The notes beneath the pieces are model-generated. The model saw nothing but the letters and a program-made list of their open reading frames with translations. It made no database searches and was not told the DNA's origin. A program made the position numbers and the translations under genes. Below, piece after piece: positions 7,505-15,482 of a DNA stretch of 50,021 nucleotides. Origin of the DNA: UBA12191 sp009937185 (GTDB lineage: Bacteria; Planctomycetota; UBA8108; UBA1146); contig CALJGL010000031.1 of assembly GCA_938075155.1 (NCBI GenBank), forward strand, positions 1 through 50,021. The letters are read 5' to 3'. Position 1 is the first letter of the stretch, and every line of letters starts with the position of its first letter.

Positions 7505-7986
7505 GACGCCGGGCCTCCCAGATCCAAACCCCTTGTCGACAGCATGTCGATATTCCAGGTTTGATCTTCACCAAGGGTGATTTTTAGGGAGTATTCGATG
7601 AACTGTGAGGCGTCTTCCCATATCAGAGTAATCCAGCGTGAGGAATTCTCACCTCGAACGGGCTCAGACTGTGGATCAATACTGGAATTGACGATCAAGT
7701 CTCGAAGACCGATATCTCCGAGTTCTGGGACGTCTACAAAGCGGATTAATGCTTTGAACTGGAGTGGGCTGATTTGCTGATGAGTGTTTTCCGTCATGCA
7801 CTGGTAGGCCTTGTCGAAATCAGAAGCATCGATGGCATAACGAAAGTAACGTACGGTTTCTAGGGGATCGCTTTTACTGAAATGGTCATCCACGTTTGGA
7901 ATGCTTAGGCAACCGGACGAGATCAGGAGAGAGGTGACCGATAACCCCGCGAGTAGAAGTAAACGTAGTCGTGGCTGAGAGGTCAT
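7501..7986 (-). CDS. Predicted lipoprotein, unknown function
   Basis: 161 residues. A lipoprotein signal with a hydrophobic core ends in SSGC, putting the lipidated cysteine at residue 26. The mature part has a compact alpha+beta pattern (residues about 40-150: a helix containing YFRYAIDASDFDKAYQCM, then strands ending in a W-I-D motif), reminiscent of NTF2/DUF4878-like lumazine-fold domains; that is a guess. It is coupled by ATGA to the cysteine desulfurase downstream and follows the bifunctional nuclease gene by two bases, so it belongs to the pgk operon. Confidence 0.75.
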   Translation of the reverse strand: MTSQPRLRLLLLAGLSVTSLLISSGCLSIPNVDDHFSKSDPLETVRYFRYAIDASDFDKAYQCMTENTHQQISPLQFKALIRFVDVPELGDIGLRDLIVNSSIDPQSEPVRGENSSRWITLIWEDASQFIEYSLKITLGEDQTWNIDMLSTRGLDLGGPAS

Positions 7987-7988
7987 AA

Positions 7989-8480
7989 TTATTCCTTCTC
8001 CTCATCAATATCAAGTCCTGGAAACTTCGGCAAATCTGTCAGGTTTTCTTCTTGGATAAAATCTTCGACTTTGACGTCCATGACTTCGTCCAACACCTCT
8101 TGAGAGACAAAGAGTGGAAACTGATGAAGTGCTGACAGTACAAAAGCATCGCTGGGTCTGCAGTCCACATGAACTTCATTACGAAGGCCGTCACTCCCCA
8201 CACGTTCAAGTATCAAGATCGCACAAAAAGCGCCCTCGACGATTTGGTTGACGATGGCTTTTTGAATCGAGATTCCAAATCCCATGAGAAGAGATCCTAC
8301 TAGATCGTGAGTCATGGGCCTGGGCAATGGATCTTTCAGAACCGCTCTATTCAGTGCTTCACCTTCAGGAGATCCAATGAAAATGGTGAATGCTTTACTG
8401 GGTGATTCTAGGAAAACAGCCGTACATGAAGTTCCCTCAATACAGGACTTTATTGTAATAGGGATGAAAGGCTGATTCAT
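7989..8480 (-). CDS. Bifunctional nuclease family protein (DUF151)
   Basis: 163 residues matching the BFN/DUF151 family: early strands, a THDL motif opening the central helix (about residue 78), the diagnostic DCRPSDAFVLSALH segment near residues 105-118 and the following PLFVSQEVLDE. Plant and bacterial members have been reported to have nuclease activity; the physiological role in bacteria is unclear. A short acidic C-terminal tail follows the core. It starts one base after the stop of the upstream phosphatase gene. Confidence 0.85.
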   Translation of the reverse strand: MNQPFIPITIKSCIEGTSCTAVFLESPSKAFTIFIGSPEGEALNRAVLKDPLPRPMTHDLVGSLLMGFGISIQKAIVNQIVEGAFCAILILERVGSDGLRNEVHVDCRPSDAFVLSALHQFPLFVSQEVLDEVMDVKVEDFIQEENLTDLPKFPGLDIDEEKE

Positions 8481-8481
8481 A

Positions 8482-9249
8482 TTATCGGGAGGTCCCTTCG
8501 TTCACGATTCCAACGCTTGCGCCATGATCTTCAAGGCAATCGCGTAGCGGTTGGAGAAGATGAAGTGAGTGGGCTGAACAGGCGAGAATCTCTCCTTTGC
8601 CACCATTCATGATATGACAACCCGCCCCCCCCGACTCCTGAATGATCAGCATGCCTGCGGCAACGTCCCAATCATGGGTTCTGTACCATGCGGCTGCGTC
8701 GAGTCGTCCCGTTGCGACCCATGCCATCTCCAGTGCGATGGATCCCAGAGTTCGTTGTTTGATATTGCTGGGAAGAAAATTCCGCCACCGAGGACGTTTC
8801 TTTCTCCACCTTGGTGTGAGGTGAATCATGGGGATATCGGCGCGTGTCGGAGAAACGGGATGTAAGCCGCCACTGACCGTACCTTTACCGGCTACCGCTT
8901 CGATCCACTCTCCTCGTACTGGATCAGAGATCCAACCCAACTGTGTCTTGCCTTGATGTCTATAGGCAATAGAGACAGCAAAAATCGGAATACCTCTCGA
9001 GTGGTTGGTGGATCCATCCAGTGGGTCAATGATCCAACCGGTCGTATCGGTGCCGTCTACAACGCCCAACTCTTCACCACTGATGGGGTCGTCGGGGAAT
9101 TTTTCACGAGTCAGATCTCGGAATAATTGTTCCGATTCCACGTCAGCATCGCGCCCCTCAAAGAAACGCTCTTTCACAAGTCTGCTCAATTGAGCGAGTA
9201 CTTGTCGTCCGTGGCTTCTGCGTTCAGCGAGAGGGCTTAACCTGTGCAT
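8482..9249 (-). CDS. Inositol monophosphatase family phosphatase
   Basis: 255 residues. Metal-dependent sugar-phosphate phosphatase of the IMPase/SuhB/CysQ superfamily. The metal-site motifs are in order: GEE at 58-60, IDPLDGSTN at about 74-82, and HDWDVAAGMLIIQESGG towards the C-terminus. DGST replaces the more common DGT. The substrate cannot be told from sequence: inositol phosphate, fructose bisphosphate, 3'-phosphoadenosine phosphate and histidinol phosphate are all used in the family. The ATG lies 13 bases inside the end of pgk, so the two are coupled. Confidence 0.88.
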   Translation of the reverse strand: MHRLSPLAERRSHGRQVLAQLSRLVKERFFEGRDADVESEQLFRDLTREKFPDDPISGEELGVVDGTDTTGWIIDPLDGSTNHSRGIPIFAVSIAYRHQGKTQLGWISDPVRGEWIEAVAGKGTVSGGLHPVSPTRADIPMIHLTPRWRKKRPRWRNFLPSNIKQRTLGSIALEMAWVATGRLDAAAWYRTHDWDVAAGMLIIQESGGAGCHIMNGGKGEILACSAHSLHLLQPLRDCLEDHGASVGIVNEGTSR

Positions 9250-10439
9250 TCATTGTCCTGTCGGCATGATTTCGAGAGTGCTTCCAAGCCAGGTAGGGTT
9301 CGTCCCTCAAGGAACTCTAGGGAAGCTCCCCCTCCTGTTGAGACATGATGAAATCTATCAGAAATCTGAAGTTGACGGACTGCTGCTGCACTATCTCCAC
9401 CGCCTATAACAACTCGACCAGCGTGCTGAGCGAGGAAGCAGGCGATTTCTCGAGTTCCGTTGGAGTATTCAGGCGTCTCGAAGACTCCTGCTGGGCCATT
9501 CCAAAAAATTGTTTGAGCGGATTGAAGTCGTGATTTGATGTGATCCAGGCTCTTCTCACCGATGTCGAAAAATGACAGGTGCTCAGGAACCGGGTCCCCC
9601 GCTTGGATAGAAACGACTTCTGAGGGGTGTTCCAAATCGTCTCCAGCGACAAAGTCGACAGGAAGCACAGGTTCTGGTCCTCCGCTGAGGAGTTCCTTCA
9701 CCGCATTCAATGCATCGGGTTCAGTTCTGGAAGCCCCAACGTCTATTCCTTCTCCTGCGAGAAGTGTGTTTGCGAGTCCACCTGTACAAACGACTCCGTC
9801 AAGTTGAGGACCCAACTGAGCGAGAACACCCATTTTATCTTTTACTTTTGCTCCTCCGGCAATTACCCAAAAAGGTCTTTTCGGAGAATCCCTAATTTCT
9901 GTCAGGATCTTCAACTCTTTTTGAATCAAGAATCCGGAGAACGCCGGGAGAATTGAAGCTGCCGCAGAAACTGAGGCATGAGACCTGTGGCAACACCCAA
10001 ATGCATCATTCACATAGTATTTACAGTGACGGACGAGCCCCTGAGCAAAGTCCCGATCATTGGTTTTCTCACGGGGGTCGAATCGAAGGTTCTCTAAGAG
10101 AAGCACTGATCCATGTGAAGCAGAATCTAGGGCGTTCTTGACGGCCTCTCCTGGAGGGAATTCTTCGACGTGCTCGATCGGGATATCAAAATCTGAATGG
10201 AGGACGCGTGCTATGGGAGCAGTGCTCCATCGCAAATCATGCTCTTTTGGGCGTCCTAAATGCGTCGCCATGAGAATGACAGCGCCTTGATCCAGTAACG
10301 TTCGGAGTGTTGGGAGGACGGCTTCAATACGATTGGCGTCTGTTATCTTGCCGTTTGTCAGAGGGACATTGAGATCTGCACGCAAAAAGACTCGGTCTCC
10401 TGGACTGAGCTGAGTGATCAGATCTTCAATATGACGCAT
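9237..10439 (-). CDS. pgk: Phosphoglycerate kinase
   Basis: 400 residues, full length. It transfers phosphate from 1,3-bisphosphoglycerate to ADP in glycolysis. Visible signatures: RADLNVPL near residue 20, THLGRPK near 59, ENLRFDPREK, NDAFGCCHRSHAS, the hinge AGGAKVKDKMGVL, GGLANTLL, FWNGPAGVFE, GGGDSAA and the terminal STGGGASLEFLEG. It is the first gene of the five-gene minus-strand run ending with the cysteine desulfurase. The upstream 100 bases contain no other gene, so the operon promoter is probably there. Confidence 0.97.
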   Translation of the reverse strand: MRHIEDLITQLSPGDRVFLRADLNVPLTNGKITDANRIEAVLPTLRTLLDQGAVILMATHLGRPKEHDLRWSTAPIARVLHSDFDIPIEHVEEFPPGEAVKNALDSASHGSVLLLENLRFDPREKTNDRDFAQGLVRHCKYYVNDAFGCCHRSHASVSAAASILPAFSGFLIQKELKILTEIRDSPKRPFWVIAGGAKVKDKMGVLAQLGPQLDGVVCTGGLANTLLAGEGIDVGASRTEPDALNAVKELLSGGPEPVLPVDFVAGDDLEHPSEVVSIQAGDPVPEHLSFFDIGEKSLDHIKSRLQSAQTIFWNGPAGVFETPEYSNGTREIACFLAQHAGRVVIGGGDSAAAVRQLQISDRFHHVSTGGGASLEFLEGRTLPGLEALSKSCRQDNECTG

Positions 10440-10573
10440 GATGGAGTCCTGTCTCTTTTTGAGGCCTGTGGGAAATTAAGATAACAGGAGCACCCCAATT
10501 AAGGAATATCTGCAAACCCGTAGGACTCAAAGAAAATGGCAGAGAAAATGATCCAGGATCTCAAAAGGAGTGA

Positions 10574-10792
10574 TCACTGTATTTCAGGAGGCGTTTGAGA
10601 GCTCTTCTTGACCAGATCGGCAATTCTTCGGCGAATGAAATGGCGCGTGAATAGGAAGAATGGGAAGAGCAATAAATCGAGAAGGCTCATGAACAGTGAT
10701 TTTATAATCTGCAAACGAACGTATCCGCGTGATCGTGAAGAGGCTTCGGGTAGTGGTGAAATCGAGAGTCGATGAGGTTTTTGATCGATCAC
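10574..10792 (-). CDS. Small predicted membrane protein, GTG start
   Basis: 72 residues, unrecognised. One long hydrophobic stretch (about residues 29-52, with LLDLLLFPFFLF) is flanked by arginines and lysines, suggesting a single membrane helix. The GTG start overlaps the stop of the upstream gene (GTGA), typical of coupled translation, which is the main reason to accept it. No family could be assigned and a chance open frame remains possible. Confidence 0.45.
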   Translation of the reverse strand: MIDQKPHRLSISPLPEASSRSRGYVRLQIIKSLFMSLLDLLLFPFFLFTRHFIRRRIADLVKKSSQTPPEIQ

Positions 10793-11946
10793 TTTTCAGG
10801 CTCAGCCAATACTTTCGTACCACGTTTTTTCAACCAACTCCATCGAGAGACTCTAGAAGCGACGGCTTCAAGGGTTTTGTAATAAGTGTAGTTGAGAGCT
10901 GTTTCTTGAGACCTGCCGACTCCTGCAGAAAATGGCATTTTCACCTTACCGGTGTGAACTCGTACCAGTTTTCCTTCGGCGTTCCGTTCGAGGAGTTCAA
11001 GTTGAGCTTCGCCTTGATATATGTTGGCGATGGGTGCGCCATAGAAATCTTGTTGACGGACGAAATAGCATCTGAGTTTAACTTTTAAAACGGAGGCAGC
11101 GCCTTCTTCTTTTCCTGGAGAAAAGCGAACCTTCCCTCCCATACGATTGAGCTGATATTTCAAACCGGATGACTCGACCTTTTTGCGACCTAGTTTTTCA
11201 TCGGCGACGACAACAATCACCTGAGCATTAGGACTTCCAGGCGGTAAATCGGGTGTATTCTCGCGATCGAGTTTTTCCCAATCGGGAAGTGGGAGTTTTT
11301 CCGGAATCGCCGGGACCGATTCTGCAGGAGTATTGTCCATCTCTTTTTTGCGAGCCACAGCCTCAGTGCTTCCAGCGAGATACCAATCGCCGCCAATCCA
11401 GACATATCCCAACGCTTTTCGTGCGGCAAGATGGTCCGGAGAAAGAGTGATCACACGTTTCCAATGCACCGAAGCTTGAGTTTTCAATCCTTTATCGGAG
11501 CACCAAAGTGCTAAAGATTCATGGGCTTGAACGTCGTCGTCTTTCAGCTTGGCAGAACGTTTATTGTACTCATCGAGAGGCGTCGACGAGGCGGTGACCT
11601 TTTTGATCTCGTTCTTGTCGATAGTGACGATTTTTCCACCCAGTGTTCGGATGCTGACCAAGTCACCGATCTCTCTCACGATGTTGCCTTCTAGCGATTC
11701 CCCATTTGTGAGAAGAAAGATATCCGCTGAAACGGGAAAGGTGGGAATTGTAACCATCAGGATTAGTGCGAAACTGTAAATAACTCTCACGTTTTTGGGG
11801 ATACCCCCAGAAAAACAACCAGAGAAACATTTGGAGAAACTATTGGTCAAAATATTGGTGAGACCAATAAAGAAACCAATAATGGAACCAATAATGAGAC
11901 CAAGTGCACGCAGAGGTGCTAGGCGACTAATTCCGAAAGGGCTCAA
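10789..11946 (-). CDS. Predicted exported protein with repeat-encoded N-terminus
   Basis: Up to 385 residues, unknown function. A signal-peptide-like segment ends in FPVSA before DIFLLTNGESLEGNI, so the mature protein probably starts there (about residue 75). The next 40 residues look like a small SH3-like beta domain (GGKIVTIDKNEIKKV), followed by a helical part with WKRVITLSPDHLAARKALGY resembling one TPR-type hairpin, and a C-terminal beta-rich region. The furthest start is a TTG at 11946 after GGAGAGG; it would add about 50 residues encoded largely by the 12-bp minisatellite at 11807-11902. A GTG just before the signal peptide is the alternative, and I cannot decide. It is divergent from the FG-GAP gene. 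Confidence 0.7.
   Translation of the reverse strand: MSPFGISRLAPLRALGLIIGSIIGFFIGLTNILTNSFSKCFSGCFSGGIPKNVRVIYSFALILMVTIPTFPVSADIFLLTNGESLEGNIVREIGDLVSIRTLGGKIVTIDKNEIKKVTASSTPLDEYNKRSAKLKDDDVQAHESLALWCSDKGLKTQASVHWKRVITLSPDHLAARKALGYVWIGGDWYLAGSTEAVARKKEMDNTPAESVPAIPEKLPLPDWEKLDRENTPDLPPGSPNAQVIVVVADEKLGRKKVESSGLKYQLNRMGGKVRFSPGKEEGAASVLKVKLRCYFVRQQDFYGAPIANIYQGEAQLELLERNAEGKLVRVHTGKVKMPFSAGVGRSQETALNYTYYKTLEAVASRVSRWSWLKKRGTKVLAEPEK
11807..11902. repeat. Eight degenerate 12-bp tandem repeats
   Basis: Consecutive 12-mers with the core (a/t)t(a/g)(a/g)(t/a)g(a/g)(a/g)acca run from 11807 to 11902, e.g. ataaagaaacca, ataatggaacca, ataatgagacca. In the minus-strand frame each unit is four codons, giving IIGS, IIGF, FIGL-like blocks and then SKCF, SGCF blocks. 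The unit length keeps the frame open. Confidence 0.8.
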
Positions 11947-12048
11947 TTTCCTGTATCCTCTCCTGTGTCCAGAGTTTACCAGTAATGATTAACCTAGATG
12001 TAGTTTTTAACACCATGAAGACCATCGAGTGACGAAAAACATTGAATA

Positions 12049-13833
12049 ATGGTTCCCATGTGGTCGAAATTTTTAGTCGCTGGAAGCCTCTCATTGGCCT
12101 CCCCATTCAAGGGAGGCCTGCTAGGGAAATCCATTCTTGCTCTTATCTGCGTTTTGACGACGTCGGCCTTTTTTTCGGGATGCGGCGGAAATCAGCAATT
12201 TGAAACAGTGCTCTCAGACGAAACCGTCTCAGCGGGCATCAATTTTTGGCATGACAATGGAATGTCCGGAGAACTGTATTTCGCTGAAACAGTGGGTCCA
12301 GGCGTCGCCCTTTTTGATTGGGACAGTGATGGCGATATGGATATTGCATTCAGTCAGGGCTATCTACTCAAAAGTTCCAAGTCTCCTGAACCGACACGGC
12401 TGCTGACTCCCCCGTCAGGATTCGAATCAGGTTTTCGACTGTATCGAAATGACAGTCTGACCTCTGGGCTTCCAAAATTCACAGATATCACATCGCAGAC
12501 AGGAATTCAGTCTCGTGTATATGGCATGGGATTGGCGATCACAGATTTCAATCGTGACGGACAACCGGATGTCTTGATCACCGGATTGGGTGAAGATGAA
12601 TTTTGGGTATCGACGGATTCTGGCCAGTATTCCAATCGGGCCTCAGAGCTAGGGATCAATGACGATCGTTGGACAACCAGCGCGATCTTCGCGGATCTGG
12701 ATCGTGACGGAGATGAAGATTTGTATGTTTGTGCGTACGTAGATTTCACTCTCGATAATCATAAACCCTGTTTTGGACCCAACAGCGTTGTGGACTATTG
12801 CGGACCCAGTTCATTTCCGTCTCTCCCCGACCGTCTTTATGAAAATATTGGGTCTCATGCGTTGAGAGATATCACTTCTGAAAGCGGCATCGGAGCCGTC
12901 CCAGGAGCCGGGTTGGGTGTCGTGTGTTCTGATCTCGATCAAGATGGTTCACTGGATCTGTACGTGGCGAATGACGGAGAAGCTAATCGTCAATGGCGAC
13001 AGGACTCTCGACTCCATTTCGTAGATACGGCTCTCCTGAGTGGTTGCGCACTGAATCGTGACGGTCGTCCGGAAGCCTCTATGGGGGCGGATTTGGGAGA
13101 TTTCGACGGTGACGGAGATGAAGATATCTTTCTGACGCATCTCGACGGTGAAACGAACACCTTGTACGAAAATCTTGGATCAGGTCAGTTTGACGATATT
13201 AGCGCCACGAGCGGATTAGGTATCCCGAGTAGAAAGTGGACAGGATTTGGCACGGCATGGTTTGACGTGGACAACGACGGTTGGTTGGATCTGTACGTGA
13301 CGAATGGCGCAGTCAAGCGTCAGCTCAGTCTCGTCGCAGAAGGGATTCCACATCCTTTAGGGCAGCCTGATCAAATCTATCGAAATGTCAAAGGACAGAA
13401 TTTCGAAATGGTCCCTTATCAGAAAGTGCCTGCACTCCAAAAAATGACTGTGGGGAGAGGCGCGGCTTTCGGAGACATCGATAATGACGGGGACGTCGAT
13501 ATCGTCACGACTGGCAATGGAGAATCGGCACGAGTTCTTGTGAATCACCAAGGATCAAAGAACGCTTGGTTTGGAGTGAAGTTTGAAGATTCAAAAGGAG
13601 TCACTCTCGATAACGTAGATTTTAAAGTCGTTTTTGAAAAGGGTGACACCCTGCACAGAAGATCTCGTCGAGGAGGATCTTATTTGAGCAGTCATGATCC
13701 ACGAGTCGTCGTCGGATTGGGGCAACGATCCGAGTCTTTCATCGTGGCTGTCGAATGGCCTAATGGAAATATCGAAAAATTTAGCCAGCTGACAACGGGG
13801 AAATATCACACCCTGAAAGAGAAGACCCCTTGA
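12049..13833 (+). CDS. FG-GAP/VCBS repeat lipoprotein with ASPIC/UnbV C-terminal domain
   Basis: 594 residues. A lipoprotein signal ends with FFSGC, giving a lipidated Cys at about residue 45. The body carries repeated calcium-binding FG-GAP/VCBS blades with DxDxDGxxD loops (DWDSDGDMD, DFNRDGQPD, DLDRDGDED, DLDQDGSLD, DFDGDGDED, DVDNDGWLD, DIDNDGDVD), seven in all, consistent with a seven-bladed propeller. The last 80 residues match ASPIC/UnbV (RRGGSYLSSHDPRVVVGLG, then VEWPNG). Such proteins (CRTAC1-like) are common in Planctomycetes and Acidobacteria; their function is unknown. ATGs at 12049 and 12058 are both possible and neither has a clear ribosome binding site. The stop overlaps the start of the TPR gene. 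Confidence 0.88.
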   Translation: MVPMWSKFLVAGSLSLASPFKGGLLGKSILALICVLTTSAFFSGCGGNQQFETVLSDETVSAGINFWHDNGMSGELYFAETVGPGVALFDWDSDGDMDIAFSQGYLLKSSKSPEPTRLLTPPSGFESGFRLYRNDSLTSGLPKFTDITSQTGIQSRVYGMGLAITDFNRDGQPDVLITGLGEDEFWVSTDSGQYSNRASELGINDDRWTTSAIFADLDRDGDEDLYVCAYVDFTLDNHKPCFGPNSVVDYCGPSSFPSLPDRLYENIGSHALRDITSESGIGAVPGAGLGVVCSDLDQDGSLDLYVANDGEANRQWRQDSRLHFVDTALLSGCALNRDGRPEASMGADLGDFDGDGDEDIFLTHLDGETNTLYENLGSGQFDDISATSGLGIPSRKWTGFGTAWFDVDNDGWLDLYVTNGAVKRQLSLVAEGIPHPLGQPDQIYRNVKGQNFEMVPYQKVPALQKMTVGRGAAFGDIDNDGDVDIVTTGNGESARVLVNHQGSKNAWFGVKFEDSKGVTLDNVDFKVVFEKGDTLHRRSRRGGSYLSSHDPRVVVGLGQRSESFIVAVEWPNGNIEKFSQLTTGKYHTLKEKTP

Positions 13834-15482
13834 GTAAAAGTTTGAGTTCCAATTTGTGGATGTGTGAGGGGCGTCATGCCCAGCGCTTACGGATTTTGGG
13901 ATATTATTCTATTTTTTGTCTCATTTGGGTCACTGGCTGTGAAGGAGAACGCTCTTTATCCGTGGATCCTCCACAGATCCCCTTAGAGGCTTTCGAAGGG
14001 AGTGTTCGCCAACATCTGGAAGAAGTTGTTCTTCTGTTGGACGAGGATGGGAGCGCGAGTTCTTCTGAAGAGACCTCGCGAAAACACGCTCAAGCAGCGA
14101 TGGTTTACCATGCTTATGATTTAAGAGAATCGGCGATTTATCACTACCGCAAGTCCCTTGAGCTGCAGAGTGATCACCGACTGAGTTACCTCTTAGCAAA
14201 AGTTCTCATGCTTGAATTTCTTCATGAAGAAGCATTTGAGGTTCTTGAGCCCTTCTCGTCATTGTCTCCCCCCCACATCGTCACACTTCTCAGTCTCTCG
14301 GAAATTGAGAATGCACTCCAGCGAACTGAGAAAAGCGCGCAGTTACTGGCGATGGTCTTGAGTCTGAAACCTGATAGCGTTCCTGCCCTTTTCCAAAAAG
14401 GCCGACTATTACACAAAAATGGGGAAGCGCAGGAGGCCTGTGACGTGATGAACAGAGCTTTGCAACTGTCTCCAGGTGCGTCTGCAATCCGCTATCCTTA
14501 TGCATTAGCGCTCAAAGAGATCGGTGACATTGAGGAAGCGGCTCGACAAATGAACCTCAGAGGTTCTGCGATGCCGAGGCCGAGTGATCCTTGGTTACAA
14601 GAGGTCATGGCACTAAGACGTGGTGGACGTGTGCACCTGAATGAAGGAACACTTCTTTTTGAAGAGAATCTCTACGAGCGAGCCGAAGCGTCTTTTTTGA
14701 AAGCACTCGAGTTTGATCCTGAATCTGCTTCTGCACATTTAAATTTAGGTTCGACTTTATTGAAACTGGGTCGGCCCGATGAAGCACGTGCATCGTTCAT
14801 AGAGTCGATCCGACTCGATCCGTCACAACCCCTAGCGTGGTTCGATCTTGGTGTCCTGGAAGCCGCAACAGGTCATGAAACGCTCGCCATTGAATGCTAT
14901 GACAGGGCACTTGATCTCGATCCTGATCAACCCGAATCGAGATTCAATCGCGGGAACGCCCTGCGGAGGCAAGAAAAGTATCAGCGAGCAGTAAAAGATT
15001 TTGAAAGAGTGTGCGCACTTCGACCGGGGAACACCTCAGCGTGGTTGGCTGAAGCTGTGTGTCATATCCGATTGGGGAAGAATGGACACGCTCTCAAGAG
15101 ATGTCGTCTTGGTTTATTGGCAACGGACAACAATGCTCGGCTTGTCAGCATGGAGGCTCGTCTGCTAGGGACTCTCAGTACGGCTTCTCAAGAAGAACTG
15201 ATCGGGGTTCTTGAAAGACTTCAGAAGGTCTTAGCAGGTAATCGTAATCTTGAATTTGTAGAATCGCGTGCGATGGTGCTGGCCGCACTGAATCGTTATC
15301 CAGAAGCACAACAACTCCAGCGAGACATGATTGCCGCCGCTCGTCAGGCCGGCGAAGAGAAGATTGCGCGACGTTTACTGAAGAACCTTGAAAATTACTC
15401 TCGAGGAGAACCGGCGGTCGATCCTTGGCCAGAGTCGGAGTCTCCAGTGGACGCTTCGCCCGTGGGTACAGCGCCGCGTTGA
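13830..15482 (+). CDS. TPR-repeat lipoprotein
   Basis: Up to 550 residues. The N-terminus has a hydrophobic segment ending in WVTGC (Cys 37 from the TTG, 27 from an ATG at 13860). The rest is a run of tetratricopeptide hairpins: at least eight are recognisable, e.g. ASFLKALEFDPESASAHLNLGSTLLKLG, and the next repeats ending DPSQPLAWFDLGVL and DPDQPESRFNRGNA. These are protein-interaction scaffolds, here predicted to be on the periplasmic face of a membrane. The TTG start overlaps the stop of the FG-GAP gene (TTGA), so the two are probably a functional pair. The C-terminal tail is proline/serine-rich, and its last 88 bases overlap the convergent HEAT gene. Confidence 0.85.
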   Translation: MSKSLSSNLWMCEGRHAQRLRILGYYSIFCLIWVTGCEGERSLSVDPPQIPLEAFEGSVRQHLEEVVLLLDEDGSASSSEETSRKHAQAAMVYHAYDLRESAIYHYRKSLELQSDHRLSYLLAKVLMLEFLHEEAFEVLEPFSSLSPPHIVTLLSLSEIENALQRTEKSAQLLAMVLSLKPDSVPALFQKGRLLHKNGEAQEACDVMNRALQLSPGASAIRYPYALALKEIGDIEEAARQMNLRGSAMPRPSDPWLQEVMALRRGGRVHLNEGTLLFEENLYERAEASFLKALEFDPESASAHLNLGSTLLKLGRPDEARASFIESIRLDPSQPLAWFDLGVLEAATGHETLAIECYDRALDLDPDQPESRFNRGNALRRQEKYQRAVKDFERVCALRPGNTSAWLAEAVCHIRLGKNGHALKRCRLGLLATDNNARLVSMEARLLGTLSTASQEELIGVLERLQKVLAGNRNLEFVESRAMVLAALNRYPEAQQLQRDMIAAARQAGEEKIARRLLKNLENYSRGEPAVDPWPESESPVDASPVGTAPR

